The notes: generated from the sequence alone by a model not told the origin. A stretch of 64,000 nucleotides of DNA from Paenibacillus sp. FSL R7-0273 (GCF_000758625.1 NZ_CP009283.1:4971501-5035500), one strand, 5' to 3'. Positions 1-10,542 are shown, counted from the stretch's first letter. Numbers and translations: made by a program.

Positions 1-1331
1 CAGCCGTTCTTGATCCAGGTGCGCGTATCAGCATACATGTCATCATAGGCCGTTACACCTGCTGTTGTATCCGATCCGGTACTGTCTGTTTTTTTGTTGC
101 GCCAGACGCCGAACGGGCTGACTCCATAGGATACCGCCGGCTTGGCTGAATGAATCTCCTGGCCCAGCTGGCGTATAAATTCATTGATATTATTCCGCCG
201 CCAGTCCGCCTTACCGGCAATACCTGCAGCGTTATATGACTTGAAGGCCGCATCGTCGGCAAAGGTTACATTTGAAGGATAGAAATAATCATCCAGATGC
301 ACACCGTCGATGTCATAGCCTCTGACAACCTCCATCACCGTATCAATAATATGCTGGCGAGCTTCCGGAATGCCGGGATTGATATACAGCTTGCTGTCCG
401 CCTTAACAATCCAGTCCGGATGGACCTTGGATACATGGTTACCGGCAAGACCGCTTAGTGTGGCTGCAGCTGTATCCGTCGTTGCCCGGAACGGGTTGAA
501 CCAGGCATGAATCTGCATTCCGCGCTGGTGTGCGGCGCTTACAATGTACTCCAGCGGATCATAATCCGGAACCTTTCCCTGTGTGCCGGTCAGCACCTTG
601 GACCAGGGAACGGTCTGTGAAGAATACAGGCTGTCCCCTGAGGGCCGCACCTGAACAAAGACAGCATTGAAGCCGGTCGCCTGCAGCTTGTTCAGCAGCG
701 TATCAAACTCCTGCTTCTGCTTCGCCGAATTGCCGGCTGAAGCTGTGGACGGCCAGTCCAGGTTGAATACGGTGGAGATCCAGGCTCCCTTCATCGCCTT
801 CCCTTTGTTACCAGGCAGTGTAGGTGCAGGGACGGAAGGCACAGAAGGTGCTGGCACCGCCGGAACCGCAGGCGTTGACGGACCCGTGATCTCCGCATTG
901 GAATAAAGCGCGATATGCCTGGTCGCCTGATTCCATACCACCTGGAGGCCGAGCTGCTCGCTTACAAAACGCAGCGGCACCATTACCCGGCCTTGCGTAA
1001 TCTGCACCGATGTATCCAGGCGCACAGACGCTGCATTCACCAATGCCGTCTGTTTACCGCTGGTCAGCTTCAGCACGGTATCCCCTTTGCTGACCGTCGC
1101 TGTCTTGCTGCTCTGGCTCCACTCAACCGCTGCACCAAGCCCTTGGCTGATTACACCGGCCGGAACCATCGTTACGCCTGAGGCCGTAATATACGGCGGT
1201 ACATCGGGGTTCAGCGCCTCCCCGTCCAGCTCAATCGTAATCTGGACCGCAGCCGCACTGACACCCGCGGGCCATACCGGCAGAAGCAGCAGCAGCACCA
1301 TTACTCCCAAAAGCCATTTTCGGTAATTCAT
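1..1331 (-). CDS. GHL10/YngK-like secreted glycosidase with copper-amine-oxidase-like N-terminal domain (partial)
   Basis: Reading the minus strand from the ATG at 1331 gives an uninterrupted frame that runs off the left edge, so the C-terminus is missing. It opens with a signal peptide (hydrophobic stretch LLGVMVLLLLLPVW, then an Ala-rich cleavage region). Residues about 30-145 resemble the copper amine oxidase N-terminal stalk domain (MVPAGVISQGLG, VMVPLRFVSEQLG). A Pro/Val/Ala-rich linker follows, then a GHL10 (DUF187, YngK-type) TIM barrel beginning GAWISTVFNLDWPS. It contains FVQVRPSGDSLY, HAWFNPFR and IDGVHLDDYFYP, all typical of that family. The likely role is an exported glycan or cell-wall hydrolase; the substrate is unknown. 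A ribosome binding site (GGGAGG) lies just upstream. Confidence 0.85.
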   Translation of the reverse strand, partial: MNYRKWLLGVMVLLLLLPVWPAGVSAAAVQITIELDGEALNPDVPPYITASGVTMVPAGVISQGLGAAVEWSQSSKTATVSKGDTVLKLTSGKQTALVNAASVRLDTSVQITQGRVMVPLRFVSEQLGLQVVWNQATRHIALYSNAEITGPSTPAVPAVPAPSVPSVPAPTLPGNKGKAMKGAWISTVFNLDWPSTASAGNSAKQKQEFDTLLNKLQATGFNAVFVQVRPSGDSLYSSQTVPWSKVLTGTQGKVPDYDPLEYIVSAAHQRGMQIHAWFNPFRATTDTAAATLSGLAGNHVSKVHPDWIVKADSKLYINPGIPEARQHIIDTVMEVVRGYDIDGVHLDDYFYPSNVTFADDAAFKSYNAAGIAGKADWRRNNINEFIRQLGQEIHSAKPAVSYGVSPFGVWRNKKTDSTGSDTTAGVTAYDDMYADTRTWIKNG

Positions 1332-1357
1332 AGTTCCTCCCTGTTGTGAAAATAATA

Positions 1358-1402
1358 AAAAAACAGCCCTCTCGTCCTTATTCAAGGGAGAAGGCCGTTT
1401 CT
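1358..1402 (-). terminator. Intrinsic terminator downstream of mntR
   Basis: On the minus strand an imperfect 12-bp stem (AACGGCCTTCTC pairing with GAGAGGGCTGTT, two mismatches) is followed directly by a run of seven T. It lies about 130 bp past the mntR stop and just upstream of the glycosidase start, so it would separate the two transcripts. Confidence 0.6.
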
Positions 1403-1531
1403 TGCAAAACGGAGAAATACAAGTAAAAGTATAACAGGCTGCTATACTTTCTCATACTTCATTTAAGGACGTTATCCGTTTTGACGTAAAAAAACTGGAA
1501 AGGTTGCGGTATACCCTACAAAAACAGACTT

Positions 1532-1957
1532 TTATGAATCGCTGACCAGCTCATTGTGAATATCGTATAAGGTCTTCACGCGCTCCTCGTCACGGCGGAA
1601 ATATTCCACCAGCGTCTCGATCCGCGTAATCGAATCCCAGCTCAAATGATGCTCGATCCCTTCAACATCCTTATAAATATGCTCCTGCTGTACTCCGATC
1701 AGGCCAAGGAACTCCTCCAGCAGCTGATGCCGGTCAACAAGTCGTTTTCCTACTTTTTTACCTTTACTCGTCAGGACAAGCCCACGATATTTCTCATAGA
1801 TGAGATATTCGTCCTTATCCAGTTTTTGGATCATCTTGGTTACAGAGGAGGGGTGTACTTCCAAGCCCTCGGCAATATCCGAAACCCGCGCATAACCCTT
1901 CTCGTCGATGAGCTTGTAAATGCGCTCCAAATAATCCTCCATGCTGGGTGTTGGCAT
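1532..1957 (-). CDS. mntR: Manganese-responsive transcriptional regulator MntR (DtxR family)
   Basis: The 141-residue product is the size of Bacillus MntR and lacks the SH3-like tail of the DtxR/IdeR branch. An N-terminal winged helix (about 1-70; [22 protein letters not shown] is the helix-turn-helix) precedes a dimerisation and metal-binding domain. All six residues known to bind Mn in B. subtilis MntR are at the same positions: Asp8, Glu11, His77, Glu99, Glu102 and His103. In that family Mn(II) activates repression of manganese importers and induction of efflux. No manganese transporter is adjacent. The start is set by a GAGG site 9 nt upstream. The gene is divergent from splB. Confidence 0.95.
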   Translation of the reverse strand: MPTPSMEDYLERIYKLIDEKGYARVSDIAEGLEVHPSSVTKMIQKLDKDEYLIYEKYRGLVLTSKGKKVGKRLVDRHQLLEEFLGLIGVQQEHIYKDVEGIEHHLSWDSITRIETLVEYFRRDEERVKTLYDIHNELVSDS

Positions 1958-2013
1958 TCAAGTTTACCTCTTTTCTATAATGAGCGTGGCACGGGGCCAA
2001 CCTTGCTCTAACA

Positions 2014-2043
2014 ATGATACATGTTTCTGCCGCCCCTTGGCAA
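2014..2043 (-). promoter_or_regulatory. Candidate sigma-A promoter of mntR
   Basis: On the minus strand TTGCCA (2043-2038) and TATCAT (2019-2014) are separated by 18 bp. They lie about 60 bp upstream of the mntR start. This is a match by eye only. Confidence 0.4.
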
Positions 2044-2146
2044 GTCCTACACTCTCCGCTTCTCCCGGTTAACGATGTTTACCATGATTTCTGCGCACCC
2101 CAAAACGGCACAATAAAGGCATGCTTCACGGAAGGAGTGTGAGTTC

Positions 2147-3223
2147 ATGACAATCGCCATACCGGAACATCCCCCTGTCAAAAGAAAGCCAAGGCCTACC
2201 GGCCTGTTCATTCCCGAGCTTGTTTTTTTTGAGCCGGATGCCCTGAACTACCCCAAAGGGGAGCAGATTATGCAGTGGGTCAAAGCCCAAAACATCCCTT
2301 ACCGGATGACCACCTCGCATAACCGGATTACGAACCTGCCCGGTGAGGGCGAGCTGGAGCAGTACAAAATCGCCAAACGGACGCTTGTGGTGGGTCTGCG
2401 CAAAACGCTCACCTTTGACCAGTCCAAGCCTTCCGCCGATTATGCTATTCCCATTGCCACTGGCTGTATGGGCCACTGCCATTATTGTTACCTGCAGACC
2501 ACGCTGGGTGCGAAACCCTATATAAGAGTATATGTAAATACAGGAGATATCCTGGACGCCGCCAAAAAATATATCAATGAGCGCGAACCGGAAATCACCA
2601 CGTTCGAAGCTGCCTGTACCTCCGACCCGCTTGGGCTGGAGCATATCACCGGCTCGCTGGCCGAGCTGATTACGTTCATGGCTGATGAGCCGCTGGGCCG
2701 GCTGCGCTTTGTTACCAAGTATCAGCATGTCGATCCGCTGCTTGAGCTTAAGCACAACGGACATACCCGTATCCGCTTCAGCATCAATGCCGACTATGTC
2801 ATCAAAAACTTCGAGCCCGCCACCGCCCGTTTTGAGGAACGGATTGAGGCTGCCGGAAAGGTAGCGCGTGCCGGTTATCCGCTCGGCTTCATTATTGCAC
2901 CGATTATCTGGCATGACGGCTGGGAGGAGGGCTATGCGGAGCTGCTGGCCAAGCTGGCAAAAGCGATGCCTCCAGGTTCAGGCAAAGGCCTGACCTTCGA
3001 AATGATCCAGCACCGGTTCACCAAGACGGCCAAAACGGTGATTGAGAAGCGATATCCCAAATCCAAGCTGGAAATGGATATCGAGAAGCGCAAGAAAAAA
3101 TGGGGCCGCTGGGGGCAGAACAAATATGTCTATCCCGATGAACAGCAAACCGCCCTGCGCGAATTCATCACAGAGCGGATTTTTGAGCATTTTCCGGAGG
3201 CCGGCATAGATTATTTCACTTAA
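2147..3223 (+). CDS. splB: Spore photoproduct lyase (radical SAM)
   Basis: This 358-residue radical SAM enzyme would repair the spore photoproduct (5-thyminyl-5,6-dihydrothymine) in DNA during germination. The [4Fe-4S] motif is Cys107-x3-Cys111-x2-Cys114 (GCMGHCHYCYLQ). Cys157 in FEAACTSDPLGLEH matches the conserved cysteine that donates a hydrogen atom in Bacillus SplB. The start follows GGAAGGAG with normal spacing. No splA homologue is seen upstream, unlike the splAB operon of B. subtilis. The gene converges on ccdA with only 16 bp between the stop codons. It is good evidence that the organism makes endospores. Confidence 0.95.
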   Translation: MTIAIPEHPPVKRKPRPTGLFIPELVFFEPDALNYPKGEQIMQWVKAQNIPYRMTTSHNRITNLPGEGELEQYKIAKRTLVVGLRKTLTFDQSKPSADYAIPIATGCMGHCHYCYLQTTLGAKPYIRVYVNTGDILDAAKKYINEREPEITTFEAACTSDPLGLEHITGSLAELITFMADEPLGRLRFVTKYQHVDPLLELKHNGHTRIRFSINADYVIKNFEPATARFEERIEAAGKVARAGYPLGFIIAPIIWHDGWEEGYAELLAKLAKAMPPGSGKGLTFEMIQHRFTKTAKTVIEKRYPKSKLEMDIEKRKKKWGRWGQNKYVYPDEQQTALREFITERIFEHFPEAGIDYFT

Positions 3224-3239
3224 TGGTCCCGTTAACCTG

Positions 3240-3953
3240 CTAAAAAATCAGCCAGTCCGGCGTGACTCCCTGCAGCCAGATTGTGATGCGGAACATCTGA
3301 TCTGTGAACAGCAGTAAGCCCATCAGTATCATCAGCGCTCCACCGGCCTTCATCAGTACATTGGAATATTTCAGAATGCGCCGTGCCCCGCCCAGGAAAA
3401 AGGCCAGTGCAAAAAAGGGAAGCGCGAATCCGAGGCTATATGCGGTAATCATGGTAAACCATGTGCCCGGGTCACTGGCCGAGAGAGCGATGATCGCCGT
3501 CAGGATCGGCCCGATGCACGGGGACCAGCCTGCCGAGAAGCCGATGCCGAAGATAAAGGAGCCGGCATACCCTGCCGGCTTCCACTTCAGCTTCAGCTTA
3601 CGTTCACGCATAAGAAACTGCGGCTGAAAAACGCCAATCAGAAACAGTCCCATCACGATGATCAGAATGGCCGACAGCTGGCGGATCAGGTCACGCTGGC
3701 CGTTAAAAAACTGTCCGAACAGCCCGGCACCAAAGCCGAGCGTATAGAAAACTGCCGAAAAACCTAAAATAAAAGCCAGCGTATGCGAGAGGGTCCGGAA
3801 ACGGACCTCTTTGCTGTTGCTTCCGCTTTTTAGCTGCTGCACCGACAGGCCTGTAATATACGACAGGTACGAGGGATAGAGCGGCAGACAGCAGGGCGAT
3901 ATAAACGACGCAATTCCGGCGGCAAACGCAATTCCTGCATTCAGATTGGACAA
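3240..3953 (-). CDS. ccdA: CcdA-type cytochrome c biogenesis / thiol-redox membrane protein
   Basis: A 237-residue polytopic membrane protein with about six hydrophobic segments. It carries the paired cysteines of the CcdA/DsbD transmembrane family: Cys21-Cys22 in FISPCCLPLYPSYLSYITG and Cys146 in GWSPCIGPIL. Such proteins pass electrons from cytoplasmic thioredoxin to extracytoplasmic thiol proteins for cytochrome c maturation or spore synthesis. The start is a TTG at 3953, chosen because AAGGAG lies 8 nt upstream and no better in-frame start exists. No partner thioredoxin (ResA or CcdC type) is adjacent, so its exact substrate is unclear. Confidence 0.88.
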   Translation of the reverse strand: MSNLNAGIAFAAGIASFISPCCLPLYPSYLSYITGLSVQQLKSGSNSKEVRFRTLSHTLAFILGFSAVFYTLGFGAGLFGQFFNGQRDLIRQLSAILIIVMGLFLIGVFQPQFLMRERKLKLKWKPAGYAGSFIFGIGFSAGWSPCIGPILTAIIALSASDPGTWFTMITAYSLGFALPFFALAFFLGGARRILKYSNVLMKAGGALMILMGLLLFTDQMFRITIWLQGVTPDWLIF

Positions 3954-4017
3954 GCGGCAGCTCTCCTTCCGGCTTCAAGCTGAATAGGCATCAGCAGTTC
4001 TGATGCTGGAGCAGATT

Positions 4018-4821
4018 CTAGGCAGGCAGTCCTTTTTTACCGATCAGGGTCAGGGCAAGCAGCGCGATAAGCAAGAGTACAATTGTTGCCCCGGGAGCAA
4101 GGTTCCATACACCGGCTACCACCAGCCCGCCGACCACAGCGATCTCCGCGATAACAACCGACAGGACAACAGAGGACTTGAAGCTGCGAGACAGCAGCAG
4201 ACTGATTGCTACCGGGATCGTGAGCAGCGCAGATACGAGCAGTGAGCCGACAATTTTAATCGCTGTGCTGATTACAAGCGCCGTAAGCACCGTAATGAGC
4301 ATATTGAGCAGCTTGACAGGCAGCCCGCTGACGCTTGCCGCATCCTCCTCAAAGCTGAGCAGGAAAAATTCCTTGAAGAACAGCGCGACTACAACAACTA
4401 CCGCAATGGTTACAAGGCCGACCACAACCAGATCCGTATTATCCAGCGTGTAGATGCTGCCGAACAAATAACTCATAACATCCGCATTATAGCCTTTGCC
4501 TAACGTGAAAAACAGTGATGCCAGCGCCACACCGCCTGACATAATGATCGCGATCGACAGCTCGGCATAGCTCTTATATGCTTTACGCAGCTTTTCGATG
4601 GCAAACGAAGCTAATACGGCAAAGATCAGGCCTGCCCCCAGCGGATAAAAGCCGGTAAGAAAGCCGAGCGCCACCCCGGCAATCGTAACATGCGCCAGCG
4701 TATCCCCGATCATGGACAAGCGTCTTAACACAAGAAAAACGCCGATCAGCGGCGCCGTAATTCCAATCATCAGCCCGCCCGCGAGCGCCCGCTGAAAAAA
4801 GTCACTAAATAGGATTTCCAA
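4018..4821 (-). CDS. znuB: Zinc (Mn/Zn family) ABC transporter permease
   Basis: About 267 residues with eight or so hydrophobic helices, matching the ABC-3 family of Zn/Mn permeases (ZnuB/AdcB). Conserved segments include LRRLSMIGDTLAH near the N-terminus and IKIVGSLLVSALLTIPVA towards the end. The frame stays open further upstream, but a TTG at 4821 is the better start. AGAGGAG sits 8 nt before it, the family normally begins near this point (MEILFSDFFQRAL), and the upstream translation looks non-genic. With the ATPase and binding protein at 5.4-7.3 kb it completes a Znu system. It is separated from the ATPase gene by about 550 bp of non-coding DNA, so it may be transcribed separately. Confidence 0.88.
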   Translation of the reverse strand: MEILFSDFFQRALAGGLMIGITAPLIGVFLVLRRLSMIGDTLAHVTIAGVALGFLTGFYPLGAGLIFAVLASFAIEKLRKAYKSYAELSIAIIMSGGVALASLFFTLGKGYNADVMSYLFGSIYTLDNTDLVVVGLVTIAVVVVVALFFKEFFLLSFEEDAASVSGLPVKLLNMLITVLTALVISTAIKIVGSLLVSALLTIPVAISLLLSRSFKSSVVLSVVIAEIAVVGGLVVAGVWNLAPGATIVLLLIALLALTLIGKKGLPA

Positions 4822-5373
4822 GATGATATCTCCTCTGACATGATCAAACTTTTTAATGAAAAATTTAAAACAAACCACTTTGCAAAAGCGTTTCGATCCC
4901 TCCCAAACCCTCCCTTCCAAGGGAGGGCCCCAAGGGCTCTGCCCTCTGGACACCCGTTTAAGTGCAACTGGCGTGGGCGAGCCGGCTTCTGGTATCTAGA
5001 AACGATTTGGAAAGGATCGCTTTCGTCCCTTATAGGGACACGCTTTACGTTTGGAGGTGTTTAGGGACACACTATCAGATCAGACTTAAGTGTAGTTTGT
5101 GCAACTAAAACAGATGAAAATACGGCTTATGAAAGAATAGATGTACTTTGTGCAGCTATTTCGGTGAATAAAGGCTATTATGGATGTTTTCGGCAGAAAT
5201 AAGTGTACAGAGTGCAGCTAAAACCTGCAACTGAGCTCATTCGCAGGTTTTAATTGCACAAATTACAGTTATTTGTCCCGAGCCTCTTTTACTAGTTTAG
5301 CCTACTTATAGCGTATTTAACACTATTTTTACTAGTATTGGCTTATCAGGACTTGCATGGGCAGCGTCCTCTT
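4822..5373. other. 552-bp non-coding gap inside the zinc-uptake locus
   Basis: No credible ORF on either strand. It holds a 9-bp inverted repeat with a 2-nt loop at 4908-4927 (CCCTCCCTT/AAGGGAGGG), the short repeats described at 5088-5267, and a perfect 8-bp inverted repeat at 5221-5250 (AAACCTGC/GCAGGTTT). No clear intrinsic terminator or consensus promoter stands out. Confidence 0.7.
5088..5267. repeat. Degenerate short repeats with core TGTAnnnnGTGCAnCTA
   Basis: Three direct copies of TGTA-N4-GTGCA-N-CTA start at 5091, 5142 and 5204. A fourth, inverted copy with TTA in place of CTA lies at about 5251-5267. The direct copies are 51 and 62 bp apart. The core is conserved while the DNA between copies is not, which suggests either repeated protein-binding sites or a decayed interspersed repeat. 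Confidence 0.55.
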
Positions 5374-6123
5374 TTAGGCCAGTGTATGCTGGAGGTCCTC
5401 GGCTGCACAGTTCTGGGCATCATGGGAATGGCGGCAGTAGAAGTTGATTTTACCGTTCGTCTGTACCGGCTCATTACCCAGGTAGCTCTTGATCATGTCG
5501 ATGTCATGCGACACCATCAGGAAGGTCATGTGGTGATGGGCATGCATGTGGAAGATGAGCTCAAAAAATCCGGCCTGCGTCTCCGCATCAATTCCCACCG
5601 TAGGTTCGTCCAGAATCAGCAGATCCGGATGGTTAATCAGCGCTCGGGCCAGGAAGACGCGCTGCTGCTGGCCGCCGGAGAGCTGGCCGACTCTTTTGTC
5701 CGCAATATCCTGAATCCGCATGACTTCCAGCGCGTCGTCGCATTGACGGTGCTGCGCTTTGGACACGCGGCGGATCAGGTTCTTGTTGTTGTACAGTCCT
5801 GACAGCACGACCTCGCGCACCGTTGCCGGGAACAGCGGGTTAAAAGCATTCTTTTGCGGGACATAGCCGATCCGCTCCCAGTCCTTGAATTTGCGTACAG
5901 ACTGGCCGAACAGCTTGATATCGCCGCTGGTTGGCGGCAGCAGGCCCACGATCATTTTCATCAAAGTGGTTTTGCCCGCGCCGTTAGAACCGATAATGCC
6001 AAGGAAATCCCGCTCCTTAACCGTGTAACTAAGACCGGAAATGACCTTTTGCTCTCCGTAAGAAAAGGACAAATCCTCTATTTCGATCATATGCTGATGG
6101 CAGTCCAGGGATACCGGTTGCAT
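5374..6123 (-). CDS. znuC: Zinc ABC transporter ATP-binding protein
   Basis: 249 residues with the ABC ATPase motifs in order: Walker A GSNGAGKT (about 45-52), Q-loop [13 protein letters not shown], signature LSGGQ, Walker B LLILDEPT and the H-loop SHD. The best match is the ZnuC/AdcC branch of metal-importing ABC ATPases. The start ATG at 6123 follows an AAAGGCGG site. The C-terminal tail is His/Cys-rich ([12 protein letters not shown]). It lies 45 bp downstream of the binding-protein gene, so the two are surely co-transcribed from the Zur-boxed promoter. Confidence 0.92.
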   Translation of the reverse strand: MQPVSLDCHQHMIEIEDLSFSYGEQKVISGLSYTVKERDFLGIIGSNGAGKTTLMKMIVGLLPPTSGDIKLFGQSVRKFKDWERIGYVPQKNAFNPLFPATVREVVLSGLYNNKNLIRRVSKAQHRQCDDALEVMRIQDIADKRVGQLSGGQQQRVFLARALINHPDLLILDEPTVGIDAETQAGFFELIFHMHAHHHMTFLMVSHDIDMIKSYLGNEPVQTNGKINFYCRHSHDAQNCAAEDLQHTLA

Positions 6124-6168
6124 GATGAGTACCGCCTTTCACTTAACTTTCATGGATGCTTTCTTTAT

Positions 6169-7266
6169 TTATTGTAAAGCCAGAATCAGATTTTGCAAAT
6201 TTTTCTCCATCAAAGTGAAATAATTATCGCCATTCTTCTCCTGGGCTTCAGTCAGGCCTTCAACCGGATTAAGCACCATGGTCTCTACTCCGGCTTCAGC
6301 TGCTAGTGTTTTGGCCAGCTTATCGGAGACAAGCTCCTCAAAGAAGATGTACTTGATGCCTTCATCCTTAACCAGTGTGGCCAGATTCACCAGGTCCTGC
6401 CCGCGCGGCTCGGCATCCGGAGACAACCCCATAATGGCATGCTGGCTCAGACCATAGTCACGCGCCAGATAAGCGAATGCCTGGTGAGATACGACAATTT
6501 CTTTATTCGGAAGCTTCGCAAGCTCAGTCTCGAATTTGCTGTCCAGGGCCTGCAGGCGCTCAGCCAGCTTGCTGTAACGCTCTTCATAGCCGGCCTGGTG
6601 TTCAGGATCAGCTGCAATGAGGCTGTCCTTGATATTCTCAGCCATGATCAGTGCCGATCTCGGGCTTACCCATGTATGCGGGTCCGTATGCAGGCTGTCC
6701 CCGGCTGCCTCTTCCGTATGATTATCCGCATGCTCTTCCTCAGCATGAGCCTCTTCAGTATGCTCATCTTCAGTGTGCTCGTGTTCGTGGGCATCTTCGC
6801 CATGCTCATCCTCAGCATGTTCGTGGGCATGCTCATCTTCGGCGTGGGCTTCCCCGCCATGGTTATGCCCGTCATCCTCGTCAGTCATAATGTAGTCCAC
6901 ACCCTCACTGACTGCAACAGCCTTCACCTCGCTGCCGCTGTCCAGGCTCTTCAGGAAGTTTGGCACCCAGCCCTCAAGTCCTGCGCCATTATACAGGAAC
7001 AGCTGTGACTTGGAGGTGTTAATAATATCCTGGCTACGCGGAGTCCAGTCATGCGGCTCTACGCCGACAGGAAGCAGATTGATCACATTGATATCGTCGC
7101 CGCCGATTTCGCTTGTGAATTCATATATAGGATAAAAAGTAGTCACTACATTCACTTTTCCCTCAACAATGCTTCCGCCGCTCTTAGCTCCGCATGCGGT
7201 AAGCACCAGCAGTGCCAGCAGCGCCGGCATGAGCAGCAATTTTCTGTTCAATCCTGTGAAAGACAT
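6169..7266 (-). CDS. znuA: Zinc ABC transporter substrate-binding lipoprotein with long His-rich loop
   Basis: 365 residues of the cluster A-I (ZnuA/AdcA) zinc-binding family. The signal peptide ends in a lipobox (LTAC, Cys25), so it should be anchored to the outer face of the membrane. Candidate zinc ligands are His72 (PHDW), His197 (DPHTW) and His261 (VSHQAFAY), with an acidic residue near 311. Residues about 131-193 form a low-complexity His/Glu/Asp/Ala loop with about 15 histidines, longer than usual and built of EDEHxEEAHAE-like units. In this family the loop is thought to capture or buffer zinc. First gene of the znuA-znuC transcript. Two Zur-type operators lie within its promoter. Confidence 0.94.
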   Translation of the reverse strand: MSFTGLNRKLLLMPALLALLVLTACGAKSGGSIVEGKVNVVTTFYPIYEFTSEIGGDDINVINLLPVGVEPHDWTPRSQDIINTSKSQLFLYNGAGLEGWVPNFLKSLDSGSEVKAVAVSEGVDYIMTDEDDGHNHGGEAHAEDEHAHEHAEDEHGEDAHEHEHTEDEHTEEAHAEEEHADNHTEEAAGDSLHTDPHTWVSPRSALIMAENIKDSLIAADPEHQAGYEERYSKLAERLQALDSKFETELAKLPNKEIVVSHQAFAYLARDYGLSQHAIMGLSPDAEPRGQDLVNLATLVKDEGIKYIFFEELVSDKLAKTLAAEAGVETMVLNPVEGLTEAQEKNGDNYFTLMEKNLQNLILALQ

Positions 7267-7287
7267 ATTCTCTATCGACCCCTTAAA

Positions 7288-7337
7288 TCGTAAATTTTAC
7301 TATGAGAATTATAATAGTAATCGTTACGATAAGTCAA
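7288..7337 (-). promoter_or_regulatory. znuA promoter with two Zur-type operators
   Basis: On the minus strand TTGACT (7337-7332) and TATAAT (7313-7308) are 18 bp apart. One 7-1-7 box (7315-7329, TCGTAACGATTACTA on the minus strand) fills the spacer. A second (7288-7302, TCGTAAATTTTACTA on the plus strand) covers the expected start site. Each matches the known Bacillus Zur core TCGTAAT-N-ATTACGA at 12 of 14 positions. This is the geometry expected for zinc-dependent repression. A zur gene lies 3.3 kb away. Confidence 0.75.
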
Positions 7338-7785
7338 CACCGAACTATCCCGACACATGTGAATCCGCTCAAACTCGCTTGATCCGATCCCATCCATTCA
7401 TTCCACACGGACACCAGCGCTCTTAATTCCACCAAAATTGCTGTTCGCTCATCCTAACGGACTCCAGCGCCTTTAAATAAACCTTTTGTCCGAAAAAACG
7501 GCGATTTTAGGTGCAATAAGCGAACTACGGTCCTTTAGCCCTACAAAATGTTCCTTACAGCAGAGTTAACGCCTCCTCGGTCCATTAAGCCTGTACTAGC
7601 CATTCAAAATACCCTTCACAGATAGAGGAAAAGTTCCTCAGCCCATCCGCCCGAGCCATTTACTCCAACAATAACATTCACAATTCCTCAACCGGTTCAC
7701 TAACACCTAACAATCTCGTATACGCATCCAAACTAACCCAATAAGCAGCCAGCTTCCGATCCATACGCGCAGTAACTATTTACAT
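7338..7785. other. Non-coding region with a short direct repeat
   Basis: No credible ORF or RNA gene. The words ACGGACaCCAGCGC (7408-7421) and ACGGACtCCAGCGC (7458-7471) are repeated 50 bp apart, each followed by TTAA-rich sequence. A weaker third copy may begin near 7527. The rest is featureless. Confidence 0.5.
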
Positions 7786-7862
7786 AAAAAAGAACACCTG
7801 CAGCCGGCAGGATTGTTCCTGTCTTATCACAGGGACCCCGTTTCCGGCATGCGGTGTTCTTC
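7786..7862 (-). terminator. Intrinsic terminator of metG
   Basis: On the minus strand a perfect 9-bp outer stem (AAGAACACC/GGTGTTCTT) encloses further paired G+C-rich arms. It is followed by six T. It lies just past the metG stop. Confidence 0.8.
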
Positions 7863-7878
7863 TATAACTTCAGCCTGC

Positions 7879-9915
<2,037 letters not shown>

Positions 9916-9958
9916 TCATCCTTTCGTAATGGCACTTCTTATACAGCTCCGTTTACGC

Positions 9959-10240
9959 AAAAAACTCCCGCCCCTATATGGGGCGAGAGTATACTCACGC
10001 GATACCACCCAAAGTTCCCCGGCTCCTCACAGAGCACAGGCTTCGCCAGTTCTTAATGAAGAACTGTCCATTAACGCTGGATCACGCTGCGTCCTTACGT
10101 AAGACCGCTCCTTACAGCAGTCCCTGCTCGGGCACAGTTCCTCCCGGACCATCTTCAATCTGTGCACCATACCGGTTCCCAGCGCTCCCGGCTCTCTGTA
10201 ATGGCCAACCTGATTTACTTATCCGTTCCTCGGAATGCAT
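9959..10240 (-). ncRNA. T-box leader (tRNA-sensing riboswitch) of metG
   Basis: On the minus strand the leader contains GGGTGGTATCGCG (10010-9998), a near-perfect T-box sequence whose UGG-containing bulge pairs with the tRNA acceptor end. It is followed by a G+C-rich hairpin and T run (9990-9959), the intrinsic terminator. Upstream are Stem I-like elements, including AGAGAGCCGG at about 10200-10185. A candidate AUG specifier lies at 10152-10150, inside a helix closed by GCACAG/CTGTGC. High uncharged tRNA-Met would favour antitermination. The leader's 5' boundary is approximate. Confidence 0.85.
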
Positions 10241-10278
10241 ATTATTCTCCAAAATATACCCAAAAATCAGCACTCCTG

Positions 10279-10542
10279 TCAAGTCGGCCGGACAGCCCCT
10301 TCATCAGGCGGCTGGTCCTCCCGCGGCGGGACAGGATCAAGCCCTCCCGGATGGAAGGGATGGCACCTGGCAATCCGCCTGGCGGCCAGCCAGGAGCCCT
10401 TCACCGGGCCATGCACTTCTATCGCCTCCAGCGCATACGCCGAGCAGGTCGGATAGAAGCGGCAGGTCGCAGGCTTCAGCGGCGATATGAACTTGCGGTA
10501 TACTCTGATCGGGGCCTGGACCGTTCTGCGCAGGTCCGGCAT
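10279..10542 (-). CDS. yidD: Membrane protein insertion efficiency factor YidD
   Basis: Starting at the ATG at 10542 gives 87 residues, the normal size for YidD. The frame is open 30 codons further, but that part overlaps zur. The family core [20 protein letters not shown], followed by [10 protein letters not shown] and [20 protein letters not shown], is fully present. YidD is a small membrane-associated protein that aids YidC/SecYEG insertion. The zur stop TAA and the yidD ATG are separated by one base (TAATATG), so translation is probably coupled. A Pro/Asp-rich tail follows the conserved core. Confidence 0.9.
   Translation of the reverse strand: MPDLRRTVQAPIRVYRKFISPLKPATCRFYPTCSAYALEAIEVHGPVKGSWLAARRIARCHPFHPGGLDPVPPREDQPPDEGAVRPT

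Noticed and set aside
2126..2914. A 262-codon minus-strand frame over splB
   Set aside because: It is antisense to splB, whose radical-SAM motifs and start are unambiguous.
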